Both the position numbers and the translations under genes were made by a program. From an uncultured Collinsella sp. (GTDB taxonomy: Bacteria; Actinomycetota; Coriobacteriia; Coriobacteriales; Coriobacteriaceae), in the NCBI GenBank assembly GCA_900548815.1, contig URLR01000030.1:1-23029 (forward strand): DNA of 23,029 nt, written 5' to 3'. The notes beneath the pieces are model-generated. The model was not told where the DNA came from. It was given only the letters and a program-made list of their open reading frames with translations, and did not search any database. Position 1 is the stretch's first letter; each line of letters opens with the position of its first letter. This document shows positions 1 to 6,593 of the stretch, in pieces.

Positions 1-48
1 TCTACACGAGCCTTATCGTCGGCAGCGTCAGATGTGTATAAGAGACAG
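1..48 (+). other. Illumina Nextera adapter with i5 index (artefact)
   Basis: Positions 16-48 match the Nextera read-1 transposase adapter, ending in the 19-bp mosaic end AGATGTGTATAAGAGACAG. Positions 1-7 are the tail of the P5 primer and 8-15 (GAGCCTTA) sit where the i5 index belongs; I recall that index as S521. This is not genomic DNA. It creates the well-known artefact peptide MCIRDR fused to the first real codons. Confidence 0.98.
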
Positions 49-412
49 GGAAAAGCTCGACTTTACCATTTTAACGAGTATCTCCGAGGGCCAGCCGCTC
101 AGCGTGCTAGAGTCGCTTGCCGCGCGCCGTCCTTGCGTGACGACCGAGGTGGGCTGCTGCCGTGAGCTGCTCGAAGGCGCTCCAGGCGATGACTTTGGCG
201 TGGCGGGATTTGTGACGCCGCCCATGTATCGCAAGGGCTTGGCCGATGCCATGGAGCGCATGTGCGTGAGCCGCGCCCGTCGCATTGAGATGGGGGAGCG
301 CGGGCAGCGTCGCGTTGCCACGTACTTTTTGCACGAGCAGATGCTCGCCAACTATCGCGCGCTGTACGACGAGACGGCGCAAGCGTTTGACCTGCCCAGA
401 GAGGGGGAGTAG
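49..412 (+). CDS. pelF: PelF-type glycosyltransferase, C-terminal fragment
   Basis: Only the last 120 residues are present, in frame from base 50; the 5' part is lost at the adapter junction. The segment SISEGQPLSVLESLAARRP followed by VGCCRELLEG is the nucleotide-sugar-binding C-terminal motif of GT4 enzymes. The CRELLEG ending is typical of PelF, the cytosolic enzyme that builds the Pel exopolysaccharide chain from UDP-sugars. The usual Gly in the AAxG position is Arg here. The stop codon lies 3 nt before the GTG of pelG, so the two are translationally coupled, and the neighbour being PelG strengthens the assignment. The sugar donor in this lineage is unknown; a generic GT4 enzyme of another exopolysaccharide system is the alternative. 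Confidence 0.85.
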
Positions 413-415
413 CCG

Positions 416-1960
416 GTGGCCGGAATCGGTTTTGAGCTCAAGCGCCTGTTTAGGCGCACGGGCCTGTTTGCCACGATGCGCGCTTACGGCTACGCCGGCA
501 TTGTGTGCACGGGCCCCATGCTGTTGGGCGTTCTGCTCCAGGTGGGTATCTTGGTGCTGTGCGGTCTGTGGGGTGTGGGCCGTGCCAACCAGGATCTGCT
601 GGTGTGCATGGTGACCTACACACTGCTGGCCTCGCTTACGCTCACGAGCTTTTTCTCCATGCCGGTCACGCGCTTTTTGGCTGATATGTTGTTTGCCGAG
701 CGCGAGGACGAGATTCTGCCTTCGTTTTGGGGCTCCAATGCTGTCATGCTCGTTGCGGGCACGGTGCTCTACGGCGTCTTTTTGCTGTTCTCGGGCGCCA
801 CGCTGCTGCAGGGGCTGCTGTGCCTGTGGTTGTTCAACATTATGATCGTCAACTGGAACGGCATGAGCTACCTCACGGCCATCAAGGATTACCGCGGCAT
901 CCTGTGCAGCTTTGCGGCTGCCATTGGCGTGGCGTGCCTGTGCGCCCTGGCCGCGCTGGCGCTGGGACTGCCGCCGGTCGAGGGCCTGTTGGCGTCAATT
1001 GCTCTGGGCTACGGCGTCATGCTAGCCTGGGACGTGGTACTGCTGTACCGGTATTTTCCTCAGAGCGACCGCAGCCCCTGGCCCTTTTTGCAGTGGCTCG
1101 ATCAGTTTATGCCGCTGGCGCTCACGGGCCTGTTAACCAATCTGGGACTCTTTGCGCACCTGGTGATTATTTGGGCCGGTCCTATTGGCGTGCAGGTCAA
1201 GGGCTTGTTTTATGGTGCGCCCTACTACGATGTGCCGGCGCTCATTGCGTTTTTGACGATCCTGGTCACGACCGTCAACTTTGTGGTCTCGGTCGAGGTC
1301 AACTTCTATCCGCGCTACCGCGACTACTACAGCCTGTTCAATGACGGCGGCGTGGTAGGCGATATTGTGGTGGCCGAGGAGGAGATGCTCTCTACGCTTA
1401 ACAGCGAGCTGCGCTTTTGTGCGCTCAAGCAGCTGTTTGTGACCGCGGCGGTCATTTCGCTCGAGACCACGGTGCTGTCGGCCCTACCGTTGGGTTTTAA
1501 CAACCTGATGCATGGGTATTTTCGCACGCTGTGTGTGGGCTATGGCCTGTATGCCGTGGGCAATACGGTGATGCTTATCTTGCTGTACTTTACCGACTAT
1601 AAGGGAGCCGTGCTGGCCTCGGGGCTGTTTGCGGGTGTGGCCGGGCTGGCGACTGCCGTGTCGTTGCTTTTGCCGCAGCAGTTTTACGGCTTTGGCTTTT
1701 TGTTGGGTGCGGCGGTGTTTTTTATCGTGGCGCTGCTGCGGCTCGATACCTATACCGCCAACTTGCCGTATCGTATCCTGAGCCAGCAGCCCATTGTGGC
1801 GACCGACAAGACGGGCTGGTTTACCGAACTTGGCCGGGTGCTCGACCGTGTTGAGCAATGCTACGAGGACAAGCGCGCGGGCGGTGAGCCGCGCAGTGCG
1901 TTTGAACGTATGGTGGTTCGCCTGTACCAAAAACATTGGGGAGGTTCTGATGATCGATAA
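416..1960 (+). CDS. pelG: PelG-type exopolysaccharide exporter membrane protein
   Basis: This 514-residue, strongly hydrophobic protein opens with MAGIGFELKRLF, the characteristic N-terminus of PelG, followed by a Gly-Pro-containing first membrane helix (near residues 25-55). About twelve hydrophobic segments are spread along the chain, as expected for PelG, a relative of MOP/MATE flippases thought to move Pel-like polysaccharide across the cytoplasmic membrane. A soluble loop with FYPRYRDYYSLFND lies near residues 298-311. The start is a GTG 3 nt after the pelF stop. The 3' end overlaps the CotH gene by 11 bp. It is somewhat longer than the proteobacterial protein, with a charged C-terminal tail. 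The family is clear; the actual substrate is inferred only from PelF next door. Confidence 0.88.
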   Translation: MAGIGFELKRLFRRTGLFATMRAYGYAGIVCTGPMLLGVLLQVGILVLCGLWGVGRANQDLLVCMVTYTLLASLTLTSFFSMPVTRFLADMLFAEREDEILPSFWGSNAVMLVAGTVLYGVFLLFSGATLLQGLLCLWLFNIMIVNWNGMSYLTAIKDYRGILCSFAAAIGVACLCALAALALGLPPVEGLLASIALGYGVMLAWDVVLLYRYFPQSDRSPWPFLQWLDQFMPLALTGLLTNLGLFAHLVIIWAGPIGVQVKGLFYGAPYYDVPALIAFLTILVTTVNFVVSVEVNFYPRYRDYYSLFNDGGVVGDIVVAEEEMLSTLNSELRFCALKQLFVTAAVISLETTVLSALPLGFNNLMHGYFRTLCVGYGLYAVGNTVMLILLYFTDYKGAVLASGLFAGVAGLATAVSLLLPQQFYGFGFLLGAAVFFIVALLRLDTYTANLPYRILSQQPIVATDKTGWFTELGRVLDRVEQCYEDKRAGGEPRSAFERMVVRLYQKHWGGSDDR

Positions 1961-3719
1961 GTTGATGTCTCGCCGCTGCCTGATCGAGGCGGCTGCCGGC
2001 GCGCTGTTGCTTACGGGCTGTTCGTCTCAGGACGAATCCTCGACTAAAAAGGTTAAAAAGCAGGACAAGATTAAAAAGGCCGAGTCCTCGGACGGTACCA
2101 AGCACCTACGCGATAAAGACGAGCTGTACGAGGTCTACGATGACTCGGGTATTGTGACCATGTACTTGACGGTCTCACGCGGCAACAGCTCTGAGAACAC
2201 CGACCACAGCTGGGCTGAGATCAACACGTACTCGGTGTATGACTATGCCGATATGGGCGTGACGCGCTATCAGGTTATGGGCCTGCTGCAGCCGGGCGAC
2301 GAAGACGGCCCGGTGGCCGGCGAGGTTGGCTATGGCGAGGAAGCGCCCAATGCCACCGTGCAGGTGCGCGGTCAGACATCGAGCAACAACTCGCAAAAGA
2401 ATTACAAGGTGGAGCTCAAAAAGGGCAAGGGTACCTGGCGTCAACAGCGCGCGATTGCGCTCAACAAGCACATGGGCGAGGGTATGCGTTTTCGCAACAA
2501 GATGGCCTACGACCTTATCCGTGGGATTCCCCAGATGATGGGCCTGCGCACGCAGTTTGTGCATCTGTGGGTGTGCGACCAGACCGAAAAGTCCAACGAC
2601 ACCTTTGAGGACTACGGCCCGTTTACGCAGGTGGAGCAGCTCAACAAAACGGCGCTTAAGGCGCACGGCTTGGATAAGAGCGGGCATCTGTACAAGGTGA
2701 ACAGCTTCGATTTCCATCGCTACAAGGACACCATTAAGCTTGCCGATGATTCCGGCTACAACCAGGCAAACTTTGAGGGCATGCTCGAGATTAAGGGCGA
2801 TTCGGACCACACCAAGCTCATCGAGATGCTCGATGCGCTCAACGACGAATCGCAAAAGATCGATAACGTGCTCGACACCTACTTTGATACCGAGAATCTG
2901 GTCTATTGGCTGGCGTTTCAGATTCTGACGGGCAACTGCGATACGCAGAACCGTAACTGCTATCTGTACAGCCCACTCAATTCAAATACCTGGTACTTTT
3001 TAGATTGGGATAACGACGGCATGCTGCGTAAGCTGGAGCTTTCTCTTACCGGGTTTTCGGACTACGCGAGCTGGGAGCGCGGCGCAAGCAACTACTGGGG
3101 CAACGTACTGTTCAATCGTGCGCTGCGCAGCAAATCGTTCCGCAGCGAGCTCGACGGCGCCGTCAAGGACCTGCGCTCGTATATGACCGAGGCACGCCTG
3201 AGCAAGATGATCAAGCATTATCGCGAGGTTACCGAATCGCTAGTCTTTGCTTCGCCCGATATTGACCATCTGCCTGTCACCAAGGACCAATACGAGCAGA
3301 TCGCCGCGGCGATTCCCTCCGAGATCGAGGAGAACTACAAGAGCTTTCGCGAGAGTTTTAAAAAGCCCATGCCGTTCTACATCGGCGTGCCGCAGATTGA
3401 TAACGGTAAGCTCCGTATTAACTGGGATGCGTCCTACGACTTTGAGGCGCGCGACATTCGCTACACCGTGGAGCTTGCGCGCGACTATGCCATCAAGGAC
3501 GTGCTATTTAAGGCCGAGGACGTGCTGCTGCCTGAGGTTACCTGCGATGCGCCCGATGCCGGCCAGTATTTTGTGCGCGTGCGTGCCACCAACTCCGACG
3601 GCTATACGCAAGATGCGTTTGACTACTATGTGACCGACGACGGTAAGCACTACGGCATGAAGTGTTTTTACGTGCAAGACGGCGGTAAGGTCGTGGAGGA
3701 CACGTATGAGGAGGGCTAG
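1950..3719 (+). CDS. CotH-kinase family lipoprotein
   Basis: The 589-residue product starts at the ATG that follows a GGGGAGG ribosome site inside the end of pelG. Residues 1-24 are a lipoprotein signal peptide with lipobox LLTGC (Cys24), so the protein should be anchored outside the membrane. A Lys/Ser-rich linker follows. CotH-fold motifs appear in order: VRGQTSS (about 139-145), RNKMAYDL (182-189), GPFTQVEQLNK, then NCDTQNRN (329-336) and LDWDNDG (351-357). The last two correspond to the metal- and ATP-binding Asp residues of spore-coat kinase CotH. The C-terminal hundred residues resemble a fibronectin type III-like domain. CotH proteins phosphorylate proteins, but the target and ATP source of secreted forms such as this are unclear. 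Its 3' end overlaps the next gene by 14 bp. Confidence 0.85.
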   Translation: MIDKLMSRRCLIEAAAGALLLTGCSSQDESSTKKVKKQDKIKKAESSDGTKHLRDKDELYEVYDDSGIVTMYLTVSRGNSSENTDHSWAEINTYSVYDYADMGVTRYQVMGLLQPGDEDGPVAGEVGYGEEAPNATVQVRGQTSSNNSQKNYKVELKKGKGTWRQQRAIALNKHMGEGMRFRNKMAYDLIRGIPQMMGLRTQFVHLWVCDQTEKSNDTFEDYGPFTQVEQLNKTALKAHGLDKSGHLYKVNSFDFHRYKDTIKLADDSGYNQANFEGMLEIKGDSDHTKLIEMLDALNDESQKIDNVLDTYFDTENLVYWLAFQILTGNCDTQNRNCYLYSPLNSNTWYFLDWDNDGMLRKLELSLTGFSDYASWERGASNYWGNVLFNRALRSKSFRSELDGAVKDLRSYMTEARLSKMIKHYREVTESLVFASPDIDHLPVTKDQYEQIAAAIPSEIEENYKSFRESFKKPMPFYIGVPQIDNGKLRINWDASYDFEARDIRYTVELARDYAIKDVLFKAEDVLLPEVTCDAPDAGQYFVRVRATNSDGYTQDAFDYYVTDDGKHYGMKCFYVQDGGKVVEDTYEEG

Positions 3720-4497
3720 CGCGTTGCTTGAGCGCTTGACGGCACCTCCCGCGCGTACCACGCAGGAGCGTTACCGCCACGAGCTCAAATATCTCATTAA
3801 CGAGGGCGAGCACGCTGCGCTTGCCTGTCGCATGGCGCCGGTGTTTAAGCTGGACAAACATGCGCAGGCGGGCGGTTACACCATTCGCAGCCTGTACTTT
3901 GACGACTACTGCAACTCGGCCTACGAGGAAAAAGATGCCGGCATTCTTATGCGCAAAAAGTATCGTGTGCGCATCTATAACGGCGGCGACAAGGTGATTA
4001 AGCTCGAGCGCAAAAAGAAGTACGGCAGCTGGATCTATAAGGAGGACGCGCCACTTACGCGCGGCGAGTTTGAGCAGATTCTGGCTGGCGACTACGACTT
4101 TTTGCTGAGGAGCCCCTATCCGCTCTGTCGCGAGTTCTACATTGAGTGCATCTGCAACATGATGCGCCCGCGGACCATCGTGGACTACGAGCGCGAGCCG
4201 TGGGTGATGGATGAGGGCACCGTGCGCATTACGTTTGACATGAACGTGCGTGCCACGGTGGGAAGCTTCGATATCTTTGACGCGACGCTGCCCGCGCTGC
4301 CGGTCCTGGAGCCCGGCAAGCTGGTGATGGAGGTCAAGTTTACGGAGTTTTGCCCGCAGCTGGTGCGTGATATGGTGCCGCCGGGAGCGGCCGAGCTTAC
4401 GGCGGTCTCCAAGTACTGTCTGTGTTACGAAAAGACCGCCTACCTGCGCGGATTTAATTACTGGGAATCGGATTTTGAGAACCGAGGGGATATTTAG
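3706..4497 (+). CDS. VTC-domain (polyphosphate polymerase-like) protein
   Basis: The 263-residue protein has the pattern of the VTC catalytic domain, a triphosphate-tunnel fold that in yeast Vtc4 makes polyphosphate from ATP. Visible tunnel motifs are RHELKY (24-29), IRSLYFDD (60-67), KKYRVRIYN (84-92) with the paired arginines, KLERKKK (99-105), VDYERE, RITFD, VMEVKF with the metal-binding Glu, and a C-terminal SKYCLCYEK. None of the expected basic residues is obviously missing. There is no signal peptide or membrane helix, so it should be cytosolic or attached to a membrane partner. Bacterial VTC proteins commonly sit next to CotH and DUF4956 genes, exactly as here. Polyphosphate synthesis is inferred from the fold; another triphosphate-dependent reaction is possible. 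Confidence 0.85.
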   Translation: MRRASALLERLTAPPARTTQERYRHELKYLINEGEHAALACRMAPVFKLDKHAQAGGYTIRSLYFDDYCNSAYEEKDAGILMRKKYRVRIYNGGDKVIKLERKKKYGSWIYKEDAPLTRGEFEQILAGDYDFLLRSPYPLCREFYIECICNMMRPRTIVDYEREPWVMDEGTVRITFDMNVRATVGSFDIFDATLPALPVLEPGKLVMEVKFTEFCPQLVRDMVPPGAAELTAVSKYCLCYEKTAYLRGFNYWESDFENRGDI

Positions 4498-4500
4498 ACC

Positions 4501-4608
4501 ATGAGCACCAGGGACTTTTTTAAGAACTCCGTCTTGGAGGCGTTTGGCCAGGTCGACCCTGCCAAGATTGGCCTTTCGCTGCTGAGGCGCTCGCCATGGG
4601 CATCCTGA
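4501..4608 (+). pseudogene. Frameshifted N-terminus of the DUF4956 gene
   Basis: An ATG 3 nt after the VTC stop opens a 35-codon frame whose first residues (MSTRDFFKNSVLEAFGQ) look like the usual start of DUF4956 proteins. The frame runs into a stop at 4606-4608. The family continuation ALAMGILIYYVYKRFF is found one frame away from about 4587. Joining the two near 4582-4588 by a -1 shift (or one missing base) restores a protein of about 221 residues, the normal family length. No slippery heptamer is visible, so a recent indel or a sequencing/assembly error is more likely than programmed frameshifting. Confidence 0.65.
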
Positions 4609-5165
4609 TCTATTACGTGTACAAGCGCTTTTTTACCGGCGTGGTGTATTCGCGCAGCTTTGCCGTGACGCTTGTGGGCATGTGCGTGCTCACCTGCATG
4701 GTCACGCTCGCGATTTCGACCAACGTGGTCATCTCGCTCGGTATGGTCGGTGCTCTGTCAATCGTCCGCTATCGTACGGCGGTTAAGGACCCGCTCGACC
4801 TGCTGTACCTGTTTTGGGCCATTACCACGGGCATTACGGCGGGTGCCGGCATGTACGCACTCGTGGGGCTCACGGCGGTGGTGATCGTGGTGATGGTTGC
4901 CGGCTTTGCGAGCCACCAGGACAAGGCGCGCGTGTACATGATGGTCATCCACTACACGGGCCAGACCATCGGCGACGATATCGTGCGCGCGTTTGGTCGC
5001 ACCAAGTTTACGGTGAAGTCCAAGACCATGCGCGGCGATAAGGTCGAGATGGCCGTGGAGGTGTTCTCGGACGGCGTTGACATGCCCTATGCGGATGCCA
5101 TTCGCGCACTCGACGGCGTTGAAGATCTGACGTTGATCCAATACAACGGCGAATATCACGGCTAA
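4596..5165 (+). CDS. DUF4956 membrane protein (main frame)
   Basis: The 189-residue frame encodes the bulk of a DUF4956 protein: three to four hydrophobic segments in the first 110 residues, with the family-typical block SLGMVGALSIVRYRTAVKD joining two of them, then a soluble C-terminal domain of about 80 residues with a ferredoxin-like alternation of strands and helices. An internal ATG at 4596 has a GAGG 8 nt upstream and could serve as a start, but the first ~30 family residues lie in another frame upstream (4501-4608). DUF4956 has no established function; it repeatedly accompanies VTC-domain genes, so a membrane partner for the VTC protein is a reasonable inference. This is the last gene of the Pel-like operon. 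Confidence 0.82.
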   Translation: MGILIYYVYKRFFTGVVYSRSFAVTLVGMCVLTCMVTLAISTNVVISLGMVGALSIVRYRTAVKDPLDLLYLFWAITTGITAGAGMYALVGLTAVVIVVMVAGFASHQDKARVYMMVIHYTGQTIGDDIVRAFGRTKFTVKSKTMRGDKVEMAVEVFSDGVDMPYADAIRALDGVEDLTLIQYNGEYHG

Positions 5166-5171
5166 CTATGT

Positions 5172-5195
5172 TCCGGCGTTTTAACAAACGCCGGA
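5172..5195 (+). terminator. Perfect 10-bp stem-loop after DUF4956
   Basis: TCCGGCGTTT (5172-5181) and AAACGCCGGA (5186-5195) pair perfectly around a TAAC loop, 7 nt after the DUF4956 stop. There is no T-run on either side, so it is not a textbook intrinsic terminator. It could protect the 3' end of the operon mRNA or terminate by another route. Confidence 0.45.
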
Positions 5196-5209
5196 CCGGT
5201 CGACGCTGT

Positions 5210-5309
5210 GCGGGCATCTGCCGGGCGATCTGCCGCTCAAACCGTCGCTCGCGTACATAAAGTACGCTTCGCTCCTCTTTCGCGGCACCTCGTCACGGCA
5301 GCTGCCCGC
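5210..5309. repeat. Interspersed structured repeat, copy 1
   Basis: The core (5236-5287) is almost identical to 12909-12959: it starts with CTCAAACCGTCGCTCGCGTAC, has a short variable spacer, then GTACGC and TCGCTCCTCTTTC before CGGCA. GCGTAC/GTACGC form the central hairpin, flanked by two TCGCTC direct repeats. Outer arms at 5210-5223 and 5296-5309 are complementary at 13 of 14 positions. No coding potential is seen. The stretch 5166-5427 otherwise holds only the stem-loop before it and the scrR control region. Confidence 0.75.
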
Positions 5310-5390
5310 TCGCTGACGTTTGCTCGACCTGGGCGGTTGAAATGATCCATGGGCCCGTCTCATTTGCTCAATTTGCTGGCATGGGTTGGG

Positions 5391-5412
5391 TATCATGGTG
5401 AAAGCGATTTCA
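5391..5412 (+). promoter_or_regulatory. scrR -10 box and LacI-type operator
   Basis: TGAAAGCGATTTCA (5399-5412) fits the LacI/CcpA-family pattern TGWAANCGNTNWCA with a central CG. It differs at two positions from the paired operators before the permease gene. A TATCAT (5391-5396) that could be the -10 box lies immediately upstream, so bound repressor would cover the transcription start. A convincing -35 box is not visible at normal spacing. The site is 15 nt before the chosen GTG start of scrR, which suggests autorepression. Confidence 0.65.
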
Positions 5413-5427
5413 ATGACAGGGGTGCTC

Positions 5428-6408
5428 GTGGTAAAGATGAAAGATGTGGCCGAGCTGGCGGGCGTTTCGAGCGCCGCCGTCTCGCGCTACCTCAACGGTG
5501 GATATATCTCGGCGGACAAGGCCGAGCGCATTAAGCAGGCAATCGAGTTGACCGGATACGTGCGATCCAGCCAGGCTCGCGCGCTGCGCACCGGTTCCAC
5601 CAAGCTCATCGGCGTCATCGTACCTAAGATTAACTCGGAATCCGTGAGCCGCATTACCGCCGGTATTGGCCAGGTTCTCGGTCGCCGTGGCTACCAGATG
5701 CTGCTTGCCAATACCGATAACGCCCCCGATCGCGAGCTCGAATACCTCGATTTATTCCAAAACCACCCGGTCGATGGCATTGTGCTGGTGGCAACCATGA
5801 TCACCGACGAGCACCGTCGCGCGATTGAATCGTGCCGCGTGCCCATTGTGTTGATCGGCCAACATGTCGAGGGCGCGGCGTGCGTCTATCATGACGATTA
5901 CGAGGCCGCCTTTGAGCTGGGTCATGCGCTTGCGGGTCGCGTGGACGGCAAGATTGCCTATATTGGAGTTACCGAAGAGGACCGCGCGGCCGGTTATGAC
6001 CGCCGTCGCGGTTTTGAGGCCGGCCTGCGCGCTGCGGGCAACCCGCTCGATTCCGCCTTGATTCGCCTGGGCTCGTTTACGCTCGACTCGGGCTATGGTA
6101 CGGCGCGTGAGCTGCTTTCCGTCGCTCCCGATGTTTCGTTTATCGCCTGCGCGACCGACACCATGGCGGCGGGCGCGCTGCGTGCCATCGATGAGGTTCG
6201 CGGCATGGGCGAGGGCATGCACCGCGTGAGCGGTTTCGGCGACAACGCGTTTTTGCGCGCGCTGACGGGCGGCATTCCCACCGTGCATTACGGCTACCTG
6301 ACCAGCGGTGTCGAGGCGACCAATATGTTGCTCAACACGCTCGATGGCGCGGAGGGGGAGAACGGCCTAAAGACGCTTAAGCTCGGCCATCAGTTGATGA
6401 ATGTCTAG
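5428..6408 (+). CDS. scrR: LacI-family sucrose operon repressor
   Basis: The 326-residue product has the LacI layout: an N-terminal helix-turn-helix (MKDVAELAGVSSAAVSRYLN, residues 4-23), the hinge helix region ending SSQARALRTGST, then a periplasmic-binding-protein-like effector domain starting KLIGVIVPKI. The frame is open further upstream, but GTG at 5428 has AGGGG 5 nt before it and gives the normal N-terminus; the ATG at 5437 is the alternative. Adjacency to a sucrose-type PTS gene and a GH32 hydrolase, with matching operators before both scrR and the permease gene, supports a role as sucrose (or fructose-containing sugar) repressor. The true inducer cannot be read from sequence; catabolite control by a CcpA-like role is less likely. 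Confidence 0.85.
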   Translation: MVKMKDVAELAGVSSAAVSRYLNGGYISADKAERIKQAIELTGYVRSSQARALRTGSTKLIGVIVPKINSESVSRITAGIGQVLGRRGYQMLLANTDNAPDRELEYLDLFQNHPVDGIVLVATMITDEHRRAIESCRVPIVLIGQHVEGAACVYHDDYEAAFELGHALAGRVDGKIAYIGVTEEDRAAGYDRRRGFEAGLRAAGNPLDSALIRLGSFTLDSGYGTARELLSVAPDVSFIACATDTMAAGALRAIDEVRGMGEGMHRVSGFGDNAFLRALTGGIPTVHYGYLTSGVEATNMLLNTLDGAEGENGLKTLKLGHQLMNV

Positions 6409-6497
6409 GTCTTGATCGTGCCTGCCCGCCTTTGAGTCCCCCGTTTTTTGTCCCAAAACTACCATTCGCCGGCTTTTTCCTACCGTTCACCCTACTA

Positions 6498-6537
6498 TGA
6501 AAACGATTACAGACATATGAAACTGAAAACGATTACA
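6498..6537 (+). promoter_or_regulatory. Tandem operators upstream of the sucrose permease gene
   Basis: Two identical copies of TGAAAACGATTACA occupy 6498-6511 and 6524-6537, 26 bp apart centre to centre. Both fit the LacI-family operator (and cre) consensus. They lie 57-96 nt before the permease ATG. Possible -10 hexamers (TACTAT at 6493-6498) touch the first site, but no clear -35 is seen. ScrR from the adjacent gene is the obvious candidate ligand. Confidence 0.75.
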
Positions 6538-6593
6538 GTGTAAGTGTCAAAGATGGCCGGGTGCAGATGCTCCCGTTGGAGGAAAGGGAAGTC

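Noticed and set aside
1794..1949. Upstream extension of the CotH frame into pelG
   Set aside because: The ATG at 1950 has a strong ribosome site and gives a proper lipoprotein signal peptide; the extension is only the pelG sequence read in another frame.
5386..5427. TTG start for the LacI gene
   Set aside because: It would translate the operator; GTG 5428 has the ribosome site and matches the family N-terminus.
6498..6537. CcpA cre sites
   Set aside because: The motif fits the cre consensus, but the third copy at the adjacent lacI-type gene makes a local ScrR operator the simpler reading.
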